From positions 8,060,001 to 8,124,000 of the forward strand of contig NZ_JACIBV010000001.1 in assembly GCF_014195505.1 (NCBI RefSeq): 64,000 bases of DNA. The letters run 5' to 3'. This stretch comes from Nonomuraea dietziae. GTDB taxonomy: Bacteria > Actinomycetota > Actinomycetes > Streptosporangiales > Streptosporangiaceae. Under the pieces are notes generated by a model. That model saw nothing but the letters and a program-made list of their open reading frames with translations. It had not been told where the DNA came from and did not search any database. The translations under genes and the position numbers were made by a program. Below, piece by piece: positions 32,566 to 41,446 of the stretch; position 1 is the stretch's first letter, and each line of letters opens with the position of its first letter.

Positions 32566-33311
32566 AGATGGCCGTGCCCGGCAGGTGCCGGCCTCTGAGG
32601 GGGCTCCATCCGCCCCACACGCGGTCGTGGCCGCGCGGCCACTCGGGCTCCAGCAGGCCTCTGACGGTCAGCCCTGAGGCGACCACCAGGGAGATCCAGT
32701 CGCCCATCGTGCGGTGGTGCTCGACGTAGGTGGGCGTGCCCTCGTCGTCCCTCTCCTCGTACGGCGTGCGGTCGAAGTAGGACCGGTCGGAGGTGAGCCC
32801 CCGCTGGCCCGGGTCGTCGGGAAAGGCCCACCTGATCGGATGGCTCACCGAGAACACGAACAGCCCGCCGGGCCTCAGCACCCTGCGGACCTCGAGGAGG
32901 ACCCGCAGCGGCTCGGCCACGAACGGCAGCGCGCCGAAGGCCGAGCACGCCAGGTCGAAGCTGGCAGGGGCGAAGGGCAGGCTCTCGGCGTCGGCCTGCA
33001 CGACGGGAACGCGCAGCCCGGTGTCGAGGTCGAGGCGCTGGGAGTGGCGCAGCTGGCGGTGGGAGATGTCGAAGGCCGCCACTCTCGCGCCCTGCCCCGA
33101 CAGCCATCGCGCGCACTGGGGCCGCGCCGCAGCCGATCTCCAGCACGTCCTTGCCCGCGACGTCGCCGAGCAGGTGCGCCTCGGCCTCGTCGACCCCCTC
33201 GGGACACCAGATGAAGCCGGAGTCACGAAGGAAGTCTCCGTGCTCCACCTGGTACTCGTCCGCGTTGCCGTCCCACCAGAAGCGGTTGGCCCGCGACGAC
33301 GCCGACAGCAC
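32549..33311 (-). pseudogene. Class I SAM methyltransferase with one-base frameshift
   Basis: The reading frame starts at GTG 33311 and runs NRFWWDGNADEYQVEHGDFL, then GKDVLEIGCGAA, the SAM-binding motif I. Right there the frame breaks. The remainder (ARWLSGQGARVAAFDISH, then AFGALPFVAEP and RVLRPGGLFVFSVSHPIRW) is in the next frame. A run of four G at 33118-33121 (CCCC on the coding strand) where three would restore the frame is the likely cause. Without it the protein would be 253 residues and intact. It may be a true null or a homopolymer sequencing error. The start overlaps the stop of the DUF4191 gene (TAGTG). Confidence 0.8.
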
Positions 33312-33991
33312 TAGCGCATCTTCGGGCCGCGCGGCATGCGGGCGCCCTTGGGCATCGGGCCCTTGGGCATCGGCAGGTTCTTCGGCAGCGAGCGCAGCCG
33401 GTCCTTGACCTGGTTGACGGCCGGCTTCTTGAGGTTGCGCGGCAGCTTCATCAGGTGGCGCTGCAGCTTGCCGAGCGGCACCTGGCCCTCGCCGTCGCCG
33501 CACTGGATGTCGTAGACGGGCACGTCCATGACCACGCGCTGCAGCCGCTTCTTCTCACCGACCAGCATCTTCTGCACGCGGTTGCCCGGCCCCTCGGAGA
33601 CCAGCACGATGCCGGGGAAGCCCACCACCAGGTGCACGAGGTCCTGGTCGCGGTTGGCGGCGATCGCGGGGGTCACCTCCCAGTTGCCCCGCATGCCCTG
33701 CAGCACCGCGGCGGCCGCGCCGGTCTGGCCGTCGAGCATGGAGTACTGGGCGCGCTGGGCCAGCTGGCCGAACACGATCAGGCCCACGGTGAACGCGAGC
33801 ATGATGCCGATGAAGATGGAATACCAGATCCAGCCCGTGACCAGGCCAATCACGATGACCACCGCCAGCGTGGCGACCGCCGAGAGAAAGACGATCGGCA
33901 TCCCCTTGGGGTTGGCCTGCTGGATGATCTTCGCGATCATGCGGAGCTGCTTGATGCGCCCCGGCTTCTCTGGGTCTACGGGCTTAGCCAT
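33311..33991 (-). CDS. DUF4191 membrane protein
   Basis: 226 residues. Two adjacent membrane segments (about 33-77: GMPIVFLSAVATLAVVIVIG, then IWYSIFIGIMLAFTVGLIVF) are followed by a cytoplasmic domain (QYSMLDGQTGAAAAVLQGM, HLVVGFPGIVLVSEGP) and a basic Lys/Pro/Met-rich tail (MPKGPMPKGARMPRGPKMR). A conserved actinobacterial family commonly found near lipA, as here. Function unknown. Confidence 0.85.
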   Translation of the reverse strand: MAKPVDPEKPGRIKQLRMIAKIIQQANPKGMPIVFLSAVATLAVVIVIGLVTGWIWYSIFIGIMLAFTVGLIVFGQLAQRAQYSMLDGQTGAAAAVLQGMRGNWEVTPAIAANRDQDLVHLVVGFPGIVLVSEGPGNRVQKMLVGEKKRLQRVVMDVPVYDIQCGDGEGQVPLGKLQRHLMKLPRNLKKPAVNQVKDRLRSLPKNLPMPKGPMPKGARMPRGPKMR

Positions 33992-34069
33992 GTTGTGAAG
34001 GATACAAACACCACCCGCCGGAGATGAAAACGTGACCCGTCCTTGCGCGGCTCGTCGCGGGCGGTCCTC

Positions 34070-35293
34070 TCAGGGGATCGGCTTCACCTCGGGGAAGCGG
34101 CTGCTCAGGGCGTCGAACAGCGTGGTCTGCCTGCCCTTCAGATGCAGGTCGAAGAAGGCGCTGACGTAGGCGCGCTGGGCGGTCACGGCGCGGCGGGGAT
34201 CCATCGTCCCGATGATGTCGCCGGCCGGCACGCCGAGCTCTCCCGCGAGCTGGGGCACCATCGCCTCGGCGTCGGAGAAGCTGTAGTGCGCCGTCCCCGT
34301 GAAGCGCAGCTCGCGCTTCCAGCCCGTGGACCTGTCCCAGAACGACTTCCACGACGGATCGCTCGCCCTGGTGTGGTTCTCCGCGGCGATCTGGAGGAAC
34401 GGCTTGGCGACGCCGGTGGTCGCGACCGACCCGCGGAAGCCGCCGTCGAGGTTGACGCCCGCGTCGACGCGCCGGTCGCCGTGCGTGAGCTGAGCGGCCG
34501 TGGCCCCGCCCATGGAATGGCCGAGCGCCCCGACCCTCGTCAGGTCAAGCCCGCCGCGCAGACCGGCAGGCAGCCTGCGCCGCTCGGCGTCGGGGTTGTC
34601 GCCGCGCCCGAGCCGTGCGAGCTGGTCGAGCACGAACCTCATGTCCTCCTCGCGGACCCGCTGCGCCTTGGCCATGTCCTCCTGCGTCGGCCGCTGAGGG
34701 AAGGCGCTGCGTTCGAGTCTGCCGCCGGGGAACTCGACCTGGGCCGCCTCGTAGGTGTGGTCGACGGTGACGACGGCGTAGCCCCTGGAGGCCAGCTCCT
34801 CGACGAGTGTGGCGCCGATCGTGCGCGGCGCGCCCGCGCCCGCGGAGAACAGCACGACGGGGACGCGCCCTGCCCGCCTGTCGACGGGGGCGCCCGCCCT
34901 GGCGTGCGTCGTCGTGGCGGCCCAGTCCACCGTGCCGGGCTTGGTGCCGAAAAGCGCGGGCGCGAGGGTGTCGTCGAAGTCCGCCGCCGCCAGCGGCGCC
35001 ATCTGCGGGGCCAGAGGAAGGCGCGGCGAGCCGCCCGCCGGATACCAGACGCTCACCATGAGCTCCCTGTACGGCCTGGCCGCCACCCACGGGTCGGGAC
35101 GCGACTTGTCCACCAGGTGCAGGTCGGTCACGCCGATCGGGCTCCCGCCTGTCGGCGCGGGCAGTCTCAGCCTGACGGCCGAGGGCTCGGCGGCGGCGGG
35201 CGCGGCGGTCAGCGTCGCGACGGCGGCAAGGGCCAGCCCCATGGCCTTCACCCCGGTACGGCGCGCGCGAAGGCCCGGTGTGGAAGTCGGCAT
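34070..35293 (-). CDS. Secreted PAF-acetylhydrolase-like lipase
   Basis: 407 residues with a Sec-type signal peptide (about 1-36, AAPAAA cleavage region). Alpha/beta hydrolase fold: oxyanion region VVLFSAGAGAPR, nucleophile elbow GALGHSMGGATAA, and a catalytic His probably in FTGTAHYSFSDAE. The GFRGSVATTG and NLDGGF stretches match the platelet-activating-factor acetylhydrolase/isoform-II-like lipases of actinomycetes. Probably cleaves short-chain esters or phospholipids outside the cell. Confidence 0.82.
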   Translation of the reverse strand: MPTSTPGLRARRTGVKAMGLALAAVATLTAAPAAAEPSAVRLRLPAPTGGSPIGVTDLHLVDKSRPDPWVAARPYRELMVSVWYPAGGSPRLPLAPQMAPLAAADFDDTLAPALFGTKPGTVDWAATTTHARAGAPVDRRAGRVPVVLFSAGAGAPRTIGATLVEELASRGYAVVTVDHTYEAAQVEFPGGRLERSAFPQRPTQEDMAKAQRVREEDMRFVLDQLARLGRGDNPDAERRRLPAGLRGGLDLTRVGALGHSMGGATAAQLTHGDRRVDAGVNLDGGFRGSVATTGVAKPFLQIAAENHTRASDPSWKSFWDRSTGWKRELRFTGTAHYSFSDAEAMVPQLAGELGVPAGDIIGTMDPRRAVTAQRAYVSAFFDLHLKGRQTTLFDALSSRFPEVKPIP

Positions 35294-35491
35294 CGGTCAT
35301 CTCCTCGTAGGCGGTTGACGTCCTGCAAGGAGCCTCGCAGCGGCCGGCGGCGTCGCTTTCCTCCTGCCGGACGAACTGATCGTCATACCGCGGGGGCACG
35401 GCGAGGACCTCGTCATCCTGAGGATGACCAGGGGCGCACGACGAGCGCCCCCGTGAGCGGACTGGCTCGCGGAGGCGCTCGTGATGACGGC

Positions 35492-37864
35492 TCAGATCTT
35501 GGTGGTCGCCCCGAGTCTCCTGTCGGCGACGCTGCGGCCGGCCTCGACCGTGTACTCGCCTGGCACGGTCGTCCAGCCCTCGTCCGTCCAGATCTGGAAG
35601 GCGCGCTCGGGCAGGAACACCGTCGTCAGCACCGTCTCGCCCGGAGCGGCCTCCACGACGTCGAAGCCGGCCAGCCACCTGGCGGGCCTGCCGTCGGGCG
35701 TCGGGGCCGAGAGGTAGACCTGCACGACCTCCCGTCCCTCGCGCGGGCCCGTGTTCGTGACCGCGACCGTCACGGTCGAGCCCTCGGCGGCGATCGAGTC
35801 GTAGGACCAGCTCGTGTAGCCCAGGCCGTGCCCGAACCAGAAGGCGGGCGTGCGCTCCAGCTTCTCCCAGCCCCTGTAGCCGATGAAGACGCCCTCCTCG
35901 TAGGGGACCCGCCCCTCCACGGGCGTGACGTCGACGACGGGGCTGTCGGCCAGCCGTACCGGCCAGGTGGTGGGCAGGCGGCCGCCTGGCTCGGCGTCGC
36001 CGTACAGGACGTCGGCGAGGGCCGACCCCGCCTCCTGCCCCGGGAACCAGGTGAGCAGCACCGCGGCCACGTCGGCGATCCACGGCATCTCGACGGGAGA
36101 GCCCGCGTTGACGACCACGATCGTGCGGGGGTTGGCGGCGGCGACGGCGGCGATGAGCTCGTTCTGACGGCCGGGCAGGCGCAGGTTCTCGCGGTCGAAG
36201 CCCTCGCTCTCCACCTCGAGCGTCGTGGCGGCCACCACCACGGCCACCTCGCACGACCGTGCCGCCTCCACCGCCTGGGTGATGAGGACGTCGTCGCCGG
36301 GGGAGGGGTTGGCGTGGCCGAGGGTGTAGGCGACGAACGCCATGCCGCCGAAGGCGCCCGCCGGGTGGGTCACCTCCAACTCGTAGGCCGTGCCCTCGGT
36401 CAGCTCGACGGCGACGCGCCGCTCGGGCGGCGACAGGAACGCCGCGGCGGGGTCGTCGCCCTCCAGCTCGATGGTCGCGTCGAAGACCGTCTCGCCGTCG
36501 ACGCGCACGGTGAAGGGGCCCACGCCCGCGACTGACAGCTCGTGCGCGCCGGTGAGGTCGGGGGTGTAGGCGGCGCGCAGCCGTACCGCGCTGAGCCGCT
36601 CGCCGTCCACGTCGGGCGGCAGCTGTCCGACCCACCTGGCCTCCGTCGTCGCCAGCGGGTGCTCGGCGAGCACCTGCCCCTCGGCGTCGAGGAACTGCGC
36701 GGTCGTCGGTACGGCCAGCGGCGACAGCCGCACCCTCGGGTCGGTGCCGAGGGCGTAGCGCACCCCGCCGCGGGCGCGCAGCCCTTCCAGCGGGGAGATC
36801 GTGCGGTCGGGGAAGACCTGCGCGCTTCCCCCTCCCATGATCCGCGCCTCGTCGGCGGCCGAGCCGATGAGCGCCAGGCTCGTCACACCCTCGAGAGGAA
36901 GCAGGTCGCCGTCGTTCTTGAGCAGCGTGAACGAGCGTGCCGCCACCTCCCGTGCGAGCGCCACCCCGTCGATCGCGGCGTGCTCGGCCCGCTCGGCCGG
37001 GGCGCCGGACGTCGGCCGCAGCGCGCCGACCCTGTGGGCCAGGCGGAGGATGCGGCGGACCTTGTCGTCGACGACCGACTCGGGCACCCGGCCCTCGCGC
37101 ACGGCCTCCTCGAGCTTGTCGCCCCACGGCCCGAACGGCCCCGGCATCGCCACGTCCGTGCCGCCCAGCGCCGCCGCCTCTGTGGAGCGCACGGCGGTCC
37201 AGTCGGACACCACGTATCCGTCGAAGCCCCACTCCTGCTTCAGCACGCCGTTGACCAGCTCGGAGTGCTCGGTCATCGTGGTGCCGTTGACGGAGTTGTA
37301 GGCCGTCATCAGGCCCCAGGCGCCCGCCCGCACCACCCGCTCGAACGGCGCCAGGTACGCCTTGCGCAGCACCTTGTCGCTCACCCTGACGTCGACGGTG
37401 AAGCGGTCGGTCTCGAAGTCGTTGGCCACGAAGTGCTTGGGCGTGGTGGCGACACCGCCCTCCTGCACGCCTTCGACGTAGGCGGCGCCCAGCTCGCCGG
37501 TGAGGTAGGGGTCCTCGGAGAAGCACTCGAAGTGCCGTCCGCCGAGGGGGGAGCGGTGCAGGTTGATCGTCGGCGCCAGCAGCACGTGCACGCCCTTGCG
37601 CCTGGCCTCCTGGGCCAGCAGGCGGCCCACCTGGCGGACCAGGCCGCTGTCCCAGGTGGCGGCCAGCGCCGTGGGGCTCGGCAGGGCGATCGAGGGGTCG
37701 GCGGAGGTCCACTGCTCACCGCGCACGCCGATGGGGCCGTCGCTCATCACGAGCCGGTCGAGGCCGATCTCGGGGACGGCGGGCAGCGACCACATGTCCG
37801 CGCCGGTGAGGAGGCGGATCTTGGTGGAGAGGTCCAGCTGGTTGATCAGTTCGTCGAAGTCCAC
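35492..37864 (-). CDS. Beta-glucosidase, glycoside hydrolase family 3
   Basis: 790 residues. The N-terminal barrel has MSDGPIGVRGE, APTINLHRSPLGGRHFECFS, TPKHFVANDFETDR and the nucleophile Asp in GYVVSDWTA (about 220). The second domain starts near SFTLLKND. A PA14-like insertion (VRYALGTDPRVRL to YELEVTHPAG) interrupts it, and the C-terminus is a fibronectin-III-like domain (VTVTVTNTGPREGREVVQVY-type). No signal peptide, so it is intracellular. Probably hydrolyses imported oligosaccharides or glycosides. A perfect inverted repeat lies 20-41 bases upstream. Confidence 0.9.
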   Translation of the reverse strand: MDFDELINQLDLSTKIRLLTGADMWSLPAVPEIGLDRLVMSDGPIGVRGEQWTSADPSIALPSPTALAATWDSGLVRQVGRLLAQEARRKGVHVLLAPTINLHRSPLGGRHFECFSEDPYLTGELGAAYVEGVQEGGVATTPKHFVANDFETDRFTVDVRVSDKVLRKAYLAPFERVVRAGAWGLMTAYNSVNGTTMTEHSELVNGVLKQEWGFDGYVVSDWTAVRSTEAAALGGTDVAMPGPFGPWGDKLEEAVREGRVPESVVDDKVRRILRLAHRVGALRPTSGAPAERAEHAAIDGVALAREVAARSFTLLKNDGDLLPLEGVTSLALIGSAADEARIMGGGSAQVFPDRTISPLEGLRARGGVRYALGTDPRVRLSPLAVPTTAQFLDAEGQVLAEHPLATTEARWVGQLPPDVDGERLSAVRLRAAYTPDLTGAHELSVAGVGPFTVRVDGETVFDATIELEGDDPAAAFLSPPERRVAVELTEGTAYELEVTHPAGAFGGMAFVAYTLGHANPSPGDDVLITQAVEAARSCEVAVVVAATTLEVESEGFDRENLRLPGRQNELIAAVAAANPRTIVVVNAGSPVEMPWIADVAAVLLTWFPGQEAGSALADVLYGDAEPGGRLPTTWPVRLADSPVVDVTPVEGRVPYEEGVFIGYRGWEKLERTPAFWFGHGLGYTSWSYDSIAAEGSTVTVAVTNTGPREGREVVQVYLSAPTPDGRPARWLAGFDVVEAAPGETVLTTVFLPERAFQIWTDEGWTTVPGEYTVEAGRSVADRRLGATTKI

Positions 37865-37883
37865 GCAGTCAGTGTCAACCAGA

Positions 37884-37905
37884 AAACCTACTGATCGATA
37901 GGTTT
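37884..37905. promoter_or_regulatory. Operator upstream of the GH3 gene
   Basis: Inverted repeat AAACCTA-N8-TAGGTTT with a GATC centre, 20 bases upstream of the beta-glucosidase start. Suits a TetR- or LacI-type sugar repressor; no regulator gene is adjacent. Confidence 0.6.
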
Positions 37906-37933
37906 GTGACCATTGCGTTACATCGAGAATGCG

Positions 37934-37969
37934 AGAAGGACCGCGCCCCTGGTGGGACGCGGTCCTTTC
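37934..37969. terminator. Hairpin terminator after lipA
   Basis: Perfect 10-bp stem AAGGACCGCG / CGCGGTCCTT with a 12-base loop, 12 bases past the lipA stop. TTT follows on the plus strand; the minus-strand side has only short T runs. Confidence 0.6.
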
Positions 37970-37979
37970 ACGTGATCGG

Positions 37980-38909
37980 TCAGACGATCTGGCGAGCCTC
38001 GATGGCCTGCTGGTAGAGGCGCCCCGCCCGGTAGGAGGAGCGGACCAGCGGCCCGGACAGCACCCCGGCGAAGCCGATCGCCTCTGCCTCGGCCTGCAGC
38101 TCGACGAACTCCTCCGGCTTCACCCACCGCTCCACCGGGTGGTGGCGCGGCGTGGGGCGCAGGTACTGGGTGACCGTCAGCAGGTCGCAGCCCGCCTCGT
38201 GCAGGTCGCGCATGGCCTGGACGACCTCCTCGCGCTCCTCGCCCATGCCCAGGATCAGGTTGGACTTGGTGACCAGCCCCGCCTCGCGGGCCTTGGTGAT
38301 CACACCGAGCGAGCGCTCGTAGCGGAAGGCGGGACGGATGCGCTTGAAGATCCGCGGCACGGTCTCGATGTTGTGCGCGAAGACCTCGGGCTTGCTGGAG
38401 AAGACCTCCTCCAGCTGGGCCTGGTCGCCGTTGAAGTCGGGGACCAGCAGCTCGACGCCGCAGCCCGGCAGCAGCGCGTGGATCTGGCGGGCGGTCTCGG
38501 CGTAGAGCCAGGCGCCGCCGTCGGGCAGGTCGTCACGGGCGACGCCGGTCACGGTGGCGTACCTCAGGCCCATCTGCTGCACGGACTCGGCGACCCTGCG
38601 CGGCTCGTCCTTGTCGTACTCCTTCGGCTTGCCCGTGTCGATCTGGCAGAAGTCGCAGCGGCGGGTGCACTGGTCGCCGCCGATGAGGAAGGTCGCCTCG
38701 CGGTCTTCCCAGCACTCGTAGATGTTGGGACAGCCGGCCTCTTCGCAGACCGTGTGCAGGCCCTCCCTGCGCACCAGCGATTTCAGCTCGGTGTACTCGG
38801 GACCGGTCTTGAGCTTGGTCTTGATCCACGGGGGCTTGCGCTCAATAGGGGTTTCGGCGTTTCGCACCTCCAGGCGGAGGAGCTTACGGCCTTCAGGAGC
38901 AACGGTCAC
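37980..38909 (-). CDS. lipA: Lipoyl synthase
   Basis: 309 residues. Radical-SAM cluster Cys in CTRRCDFC (81, 85, 88) and the auxiliary cluster Cys in CEEAGCPNIYEC (55, 60, 66). The C-terminal RSSYRAG supplies the Ser ligand. Inserts two sulfurs into octanoyl groups on lipoyl domains, such as that of SucB encoded nearby. Eighteen bases after an M48-like gene, which itself follows lipB. Confidence 0.97.
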   Translation of the reverse strand: MTVAPEGRKLLRLEVRNAETPIERKPPWIKTKLKTGPEYTELKSLVRREGLHTVCEEAGCPNIYECWEDREATFLIGGDQCTRRCDFCQIDTGKPKEYDKDEPRRVAESVQQMGLRYATVTGVARDDLPDGGAWLYAETARQIHALLPGCGVELLVPDFNGDQAQLEEVFSSKPEVFAHNIETVPRIFKRIRPAFRYERSLGVITKAREAGLVTKSNLILGMGEEREEVVQAMRDLHEAGCDLLTVTQYLRPTPRHHPVERWVKPEEFVELQAEAEAIGFAGVLSGPLVRSSYRAGRLYQQAIEARQIV

Positions 38910-38927
38910 CGTTCAAGCTTACGTCTC

Positions 38928-39905
38928 TCAGGTAATGAGGCCGAACCCGCCTGCCGCCCTGGTGTAGTGCCTGCTCAGCTCGGTGTCGATGACCGCCGAG
39001 GCGGCAGCGTCGAGCAGCGGGGAGCCGGGGGCCGAGGTGAGCACGCCGTCGGGGGCGAGCCTTGCCCTCGTCAGCGCCGACTCCCTGATCGCCTCGACGC
39101 TCTCGCCGCGCAGCACGGCCGCCTGCATCGGCGCCAGGTAGCTGCCGTGGGCGATCAGCTCCTCCAGGTCGGCGAGGTCCTCCTCCGTCGTCGCCCGCAG
39201 CGTGAGCGCCCGCCACCGCCCTGCCGCCTGCGCGCCGCCCGCCGCGGCCAGCCTGGCCAGGAGGTGCTCGACGATCAGCACGGGCCAGCCGAAGGCCCTG
39301 CCGACGAGCCTGCCGAGCAGGCCGACGGCGTTGTAGGAGGAGCTCGGCGCCCAGGCGCCGAGCGACATCGCCATGGCCACGTCGGCCTCCCTGCGGGCGC
39401 TCAGCGGTTCGGCGCCCAGGAGCGAGTGCCGCCACTCGCCGAGCGTGGACAGCGCGCCCTCCACGAGGAAGCCGTCGTCGGTGACGGCCGTGGCGTAGGC
39501 GCCCGCCAGCAGCGCCACCCGCTGCCTCGGCGAGACGGCCAGCCACAGCGGAAGCCCCACCAGCAGGACGGGGACCCTGCGCACGCCGAGCCTCAGGTAG
39601 ACCGCGGCGGTGGACAGGTCGAGCACCGCGACCTGCGCGGGACGAGGCACGCCCACCTCGTCCGCCACGCGCGCGGCCAGGCCGTACAGCTCGGGGGCGG
39701 CGGAGGGGGCGAGCACCTCGGCGTCGTCGGGCAGTCGGCCGAGGCGCGGACGCAGCAACACCCCGATCGCGACGAGGAGGGCGCCGAGCATCCAGGACAG
39801 GAACAGGGAGGGGGAGCCGACGACGATGAGCACACCGAGCACGACGAAGGCGAGTGTCAGCGCGTGGACGGCGAGGGACACGGCGAGCGCGGCGATCCTG
39901 CGCAT
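38928..39905 (-). CDS. M48-like membrane protein lacking the zinc motif
   Basis: 325 residues. Two N-terminal membrane segments are followed by a region that lines up with the window's own HtpX: ELYGLAARVADEVGVPRPAQVAVLD here against ELHGLIDRLCAMADMPKPRVAVADS there, then VSPRQRVALLAGAYATA where HtpX has LEPEELEGVLAHELSHVA. The HExxH zinc site is therefore replaced by GAYAT. The later part (ADVAMAMSLGAWAPSSSYN) has no recognisable second zinc ligand. Probably a pseudo-peptidase. Located between lipB and lipA with gaps of 32 and 18 bases. Confidence 0.65.
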   Translation of the reverse strand: MRRIAALAVSLAVHALTLAFVVLGVLIVVGSPSLFLSWMLGALLVAIGVLLRPRLGRLPDDAEVLAPSAAPELYGLAARVADEVGVPRPAQVAVLDLSTAAVYLRLGVRRVPVLLVGLPLWLAVSPRQRVALLAGAYATAVTDDGFLVEGALSTLGEWRHSLLGAEPLSARREADVAMAMSLGAWAPSSSYNAVGLLGRLVGRAFGWPVLIVEHLLARLAAAGGAQAAGRWRALTLRATTEEDLADLEELIAHGSYLAPMQAAVLRGESVEAIRESALTRARLAPDGVLTSAPGSPLLDAAASAVIDTELSRHYTRAAGGFGLIT

Positions 39906-39937
39906 GCCGCCGATCCTAAAGGCGGCTCAGCGCGATG

Positions 39938-40612
39938 TCAGCGCTGTCTGGCCACCGCCTGGAGAAGATCCTCCTCGTGCATCTCGTACGGCTCGGCCTC
40001 CAGCGCCTCGGCCAGCCGCTTCTCCGCGTACGGCATGACCTCGTCGACCACGATGCGCCGCCCCGCCTCCTGCGACAGCGAGGTGACGGCCGCGTCGGCA
40101 AGGCCGCAGGGCACGATCCTGTTGAACCACCTGAGGTCGTTGGCGCAGTTGAGCGCGAAGCCGTGCATCGTGACGCCGCCCGCGATCCTGATGCCGATCG
40201 CGCCCAGCGCCCTGTCGGGGCCGCCCTCGCCGGGCACCCAGACACCGCTGCGCCCCTCGATCCTGCGCACGGCCACGCCGAAGTCGGCGCAGATCTGGAT
40301 CATGGCGTCCTCGAGCGCGTGGACGTAGGCTCCGATGTCGCCGACCCGCATGATCGGATAGCCGACGAGCTGGCCAGGCCCGTGCCAGGTGACGCGCCCG
40401 CCCCTGTCGACGTCGACGACGGGGGTGTCGTCAGCCGGCCGTTCGTGCGCCGCGGTGCGCTTGCCCGCGGTGTAGACCGGGGCGTGCTCCAGCAGCAGCG
40501 CGGTGTCGCCGAGCGATCCTGCGACCCTGTGGGAGTGAACGCGTCTTTGGAGAGCCCAGGCCTGCTCGTAGGGCACGTCCACGCCAAGACGGACAATCGT
40601 CAGCTTCGCCAC
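39938..40612 (-). CDS. lipB: Octanoyltransferase
   Basis: 224 residues. Family blocks: GRVTWHGPGQLVGYPI (about 73-88), GRSGVWV, TMHGFALNC and the catalytic Cys169 in IVPCGLADAAVTSLS. Transfers octanoyl groups from ACP to lipoyl domains. The catalytic Lys of the Cys/Lys dyad normally lies in a (R)K-(I/L)-x-A-I-G-(I/V)-R block; here it reads RALGAIGIR, with Ala in place of Lys. Activity may be reduced or the Lys supplied elsewhere. First gene of a lipB/M48-like/lipA group. Confidence 0.93.
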   Translation of the reverse strand: MAKLTIVRLGVDVPYEQAWALQRRVHSHRVAGSLGDTALLLEHAPVYTAGKRTAAHERPADDTPVVDVDRGGRVTWHGPGQLVGYPIMRVGDIGAYVHALEDAMIQICADFGVAVRRIEGRSGVWVPGEGGPDRALGAIGIRIAGGVTMHGFALNCANDLRWFNRIVPCGLADAAVTSLSQEAGRRIVVDEVMPYAEKRLAEALEAEPYEMHEEDLLQAVARQR

Positions 40613-40671
40613 AGAACAAGGTTACTCACAAGAAACGCGCCCGTGGGACTTCCTTTGCCCCAGCTCAGCCG

Positions 40672-41409
40672 TCATGCCGTGAGAAGCCTCGGCTCGATCC
40701 TGAACTCCTTGACGCCGCCGGCGCCGTCGTGCTCGACCTTGTAGGCGTAGCCCGCGGGGTCGACGGTGACCGCCTGGATGAACTCGGTGCCCACGTAGTG
40801 CAGGCCGACGCCCTCGTCGGCGGCGTAGCCGTCGGGCAGCTCACCCGAGGCGACCGACGCCTGCAGCAGCTGGCGGCGCTGGGGGTCGGAGTTGTAGTGG
40901 ACGCCGCAGGAGTAGGGGAGCATGGCCAGGCCGTCGGCCCAGGTCCGCAGCGTGGGGCCGAAGGAGTCGGTGTTGCCGCCGACGTGCCAGCACAGCGCGC
41001 CCGCGCTCTGCCCCGCCAGCACCACGCCGGACTTCCAGGCCTCCTCGAAGGCCTCGTCGAGGCCGTGCAGCCGCCACAGCGCCGCCAGGTTGGCCACGCT
41101 GCCGCCACTGACGTAGATCATGTCCTGTTCGAGCATCCACGCCCTGGGGTCCTCGACGTTGGGCATCGGGAAGACCGTCAGGTGGCTCACCTCGACGTCC
41201 CAGCCCGCGAAGGCGCCGTACATCTTCAGCAGCCAGTCGGAGTCGTCACCCGTCGCGGTGGCCAGCAGGCCGAGCTTCGGCCGGTCCTGGCCGGTGAGGT
41301 CAAGGGCGTAGCGCAGCAGGGGGCTGGCCTCGATGAAACCGTATCGGGCGGTCTGCCTGAAGGAGCCGCCGCCGATGGCGAGGATGTGCGACTGTCCTGA
41401 CCTGCTCAT
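40672..41409 (-). CDS. Peptidase E-like (family S51) protein
   Basis: 245 residues from ATG 41409 (GGGGG upstream). HILAIGGGSFRQTARYGFIE at the start, IYVSGGSVANLAALW, then the nucleophile Ser in VVLAGQSAGALCWH, as in alpha-aspartyl dipeptidases and cyanophycinase relatives. Catalytic His/Asp candidates follow in LPYSCGVHYNSD. Cytoplasmic. Precedes lipB on the same strand. Confidence 0.88.
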   Translation of the reverse strand: MSRSGQSHILAIGGGSFRQTARYGFIEASPLLRYALDLTGQDRPKLGLLATATGDDSDWLLKMYGAFAGWDVEVSHLTVFPMPNVEDPRAWMLEQDMIYVSGGSVANLAALWRLHGLDEAFEEAWKSGVVLAGQSAGALCWHVGGNTDSFGPTLRTWADGLAMLPYSCGVHYNSDPQRRQLLQASVASGELPDGYAADEGVGLHYVGTEFIQAVTVDPAGYAYKVEHDGAGGVKEFRIEPRLLTA

Positions 41410-41446
41410 TGTGTAACCCCCACGGGTGAGTCGGACGAATGGCTCA

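Noticed and set aside
34545..37712. 1055-codon minus-strand frame spanning GH3 and lipase genes
   Set aside because: Alternate frame of two well-supported genes on the same strand; Arg-rich shadow with no domain.
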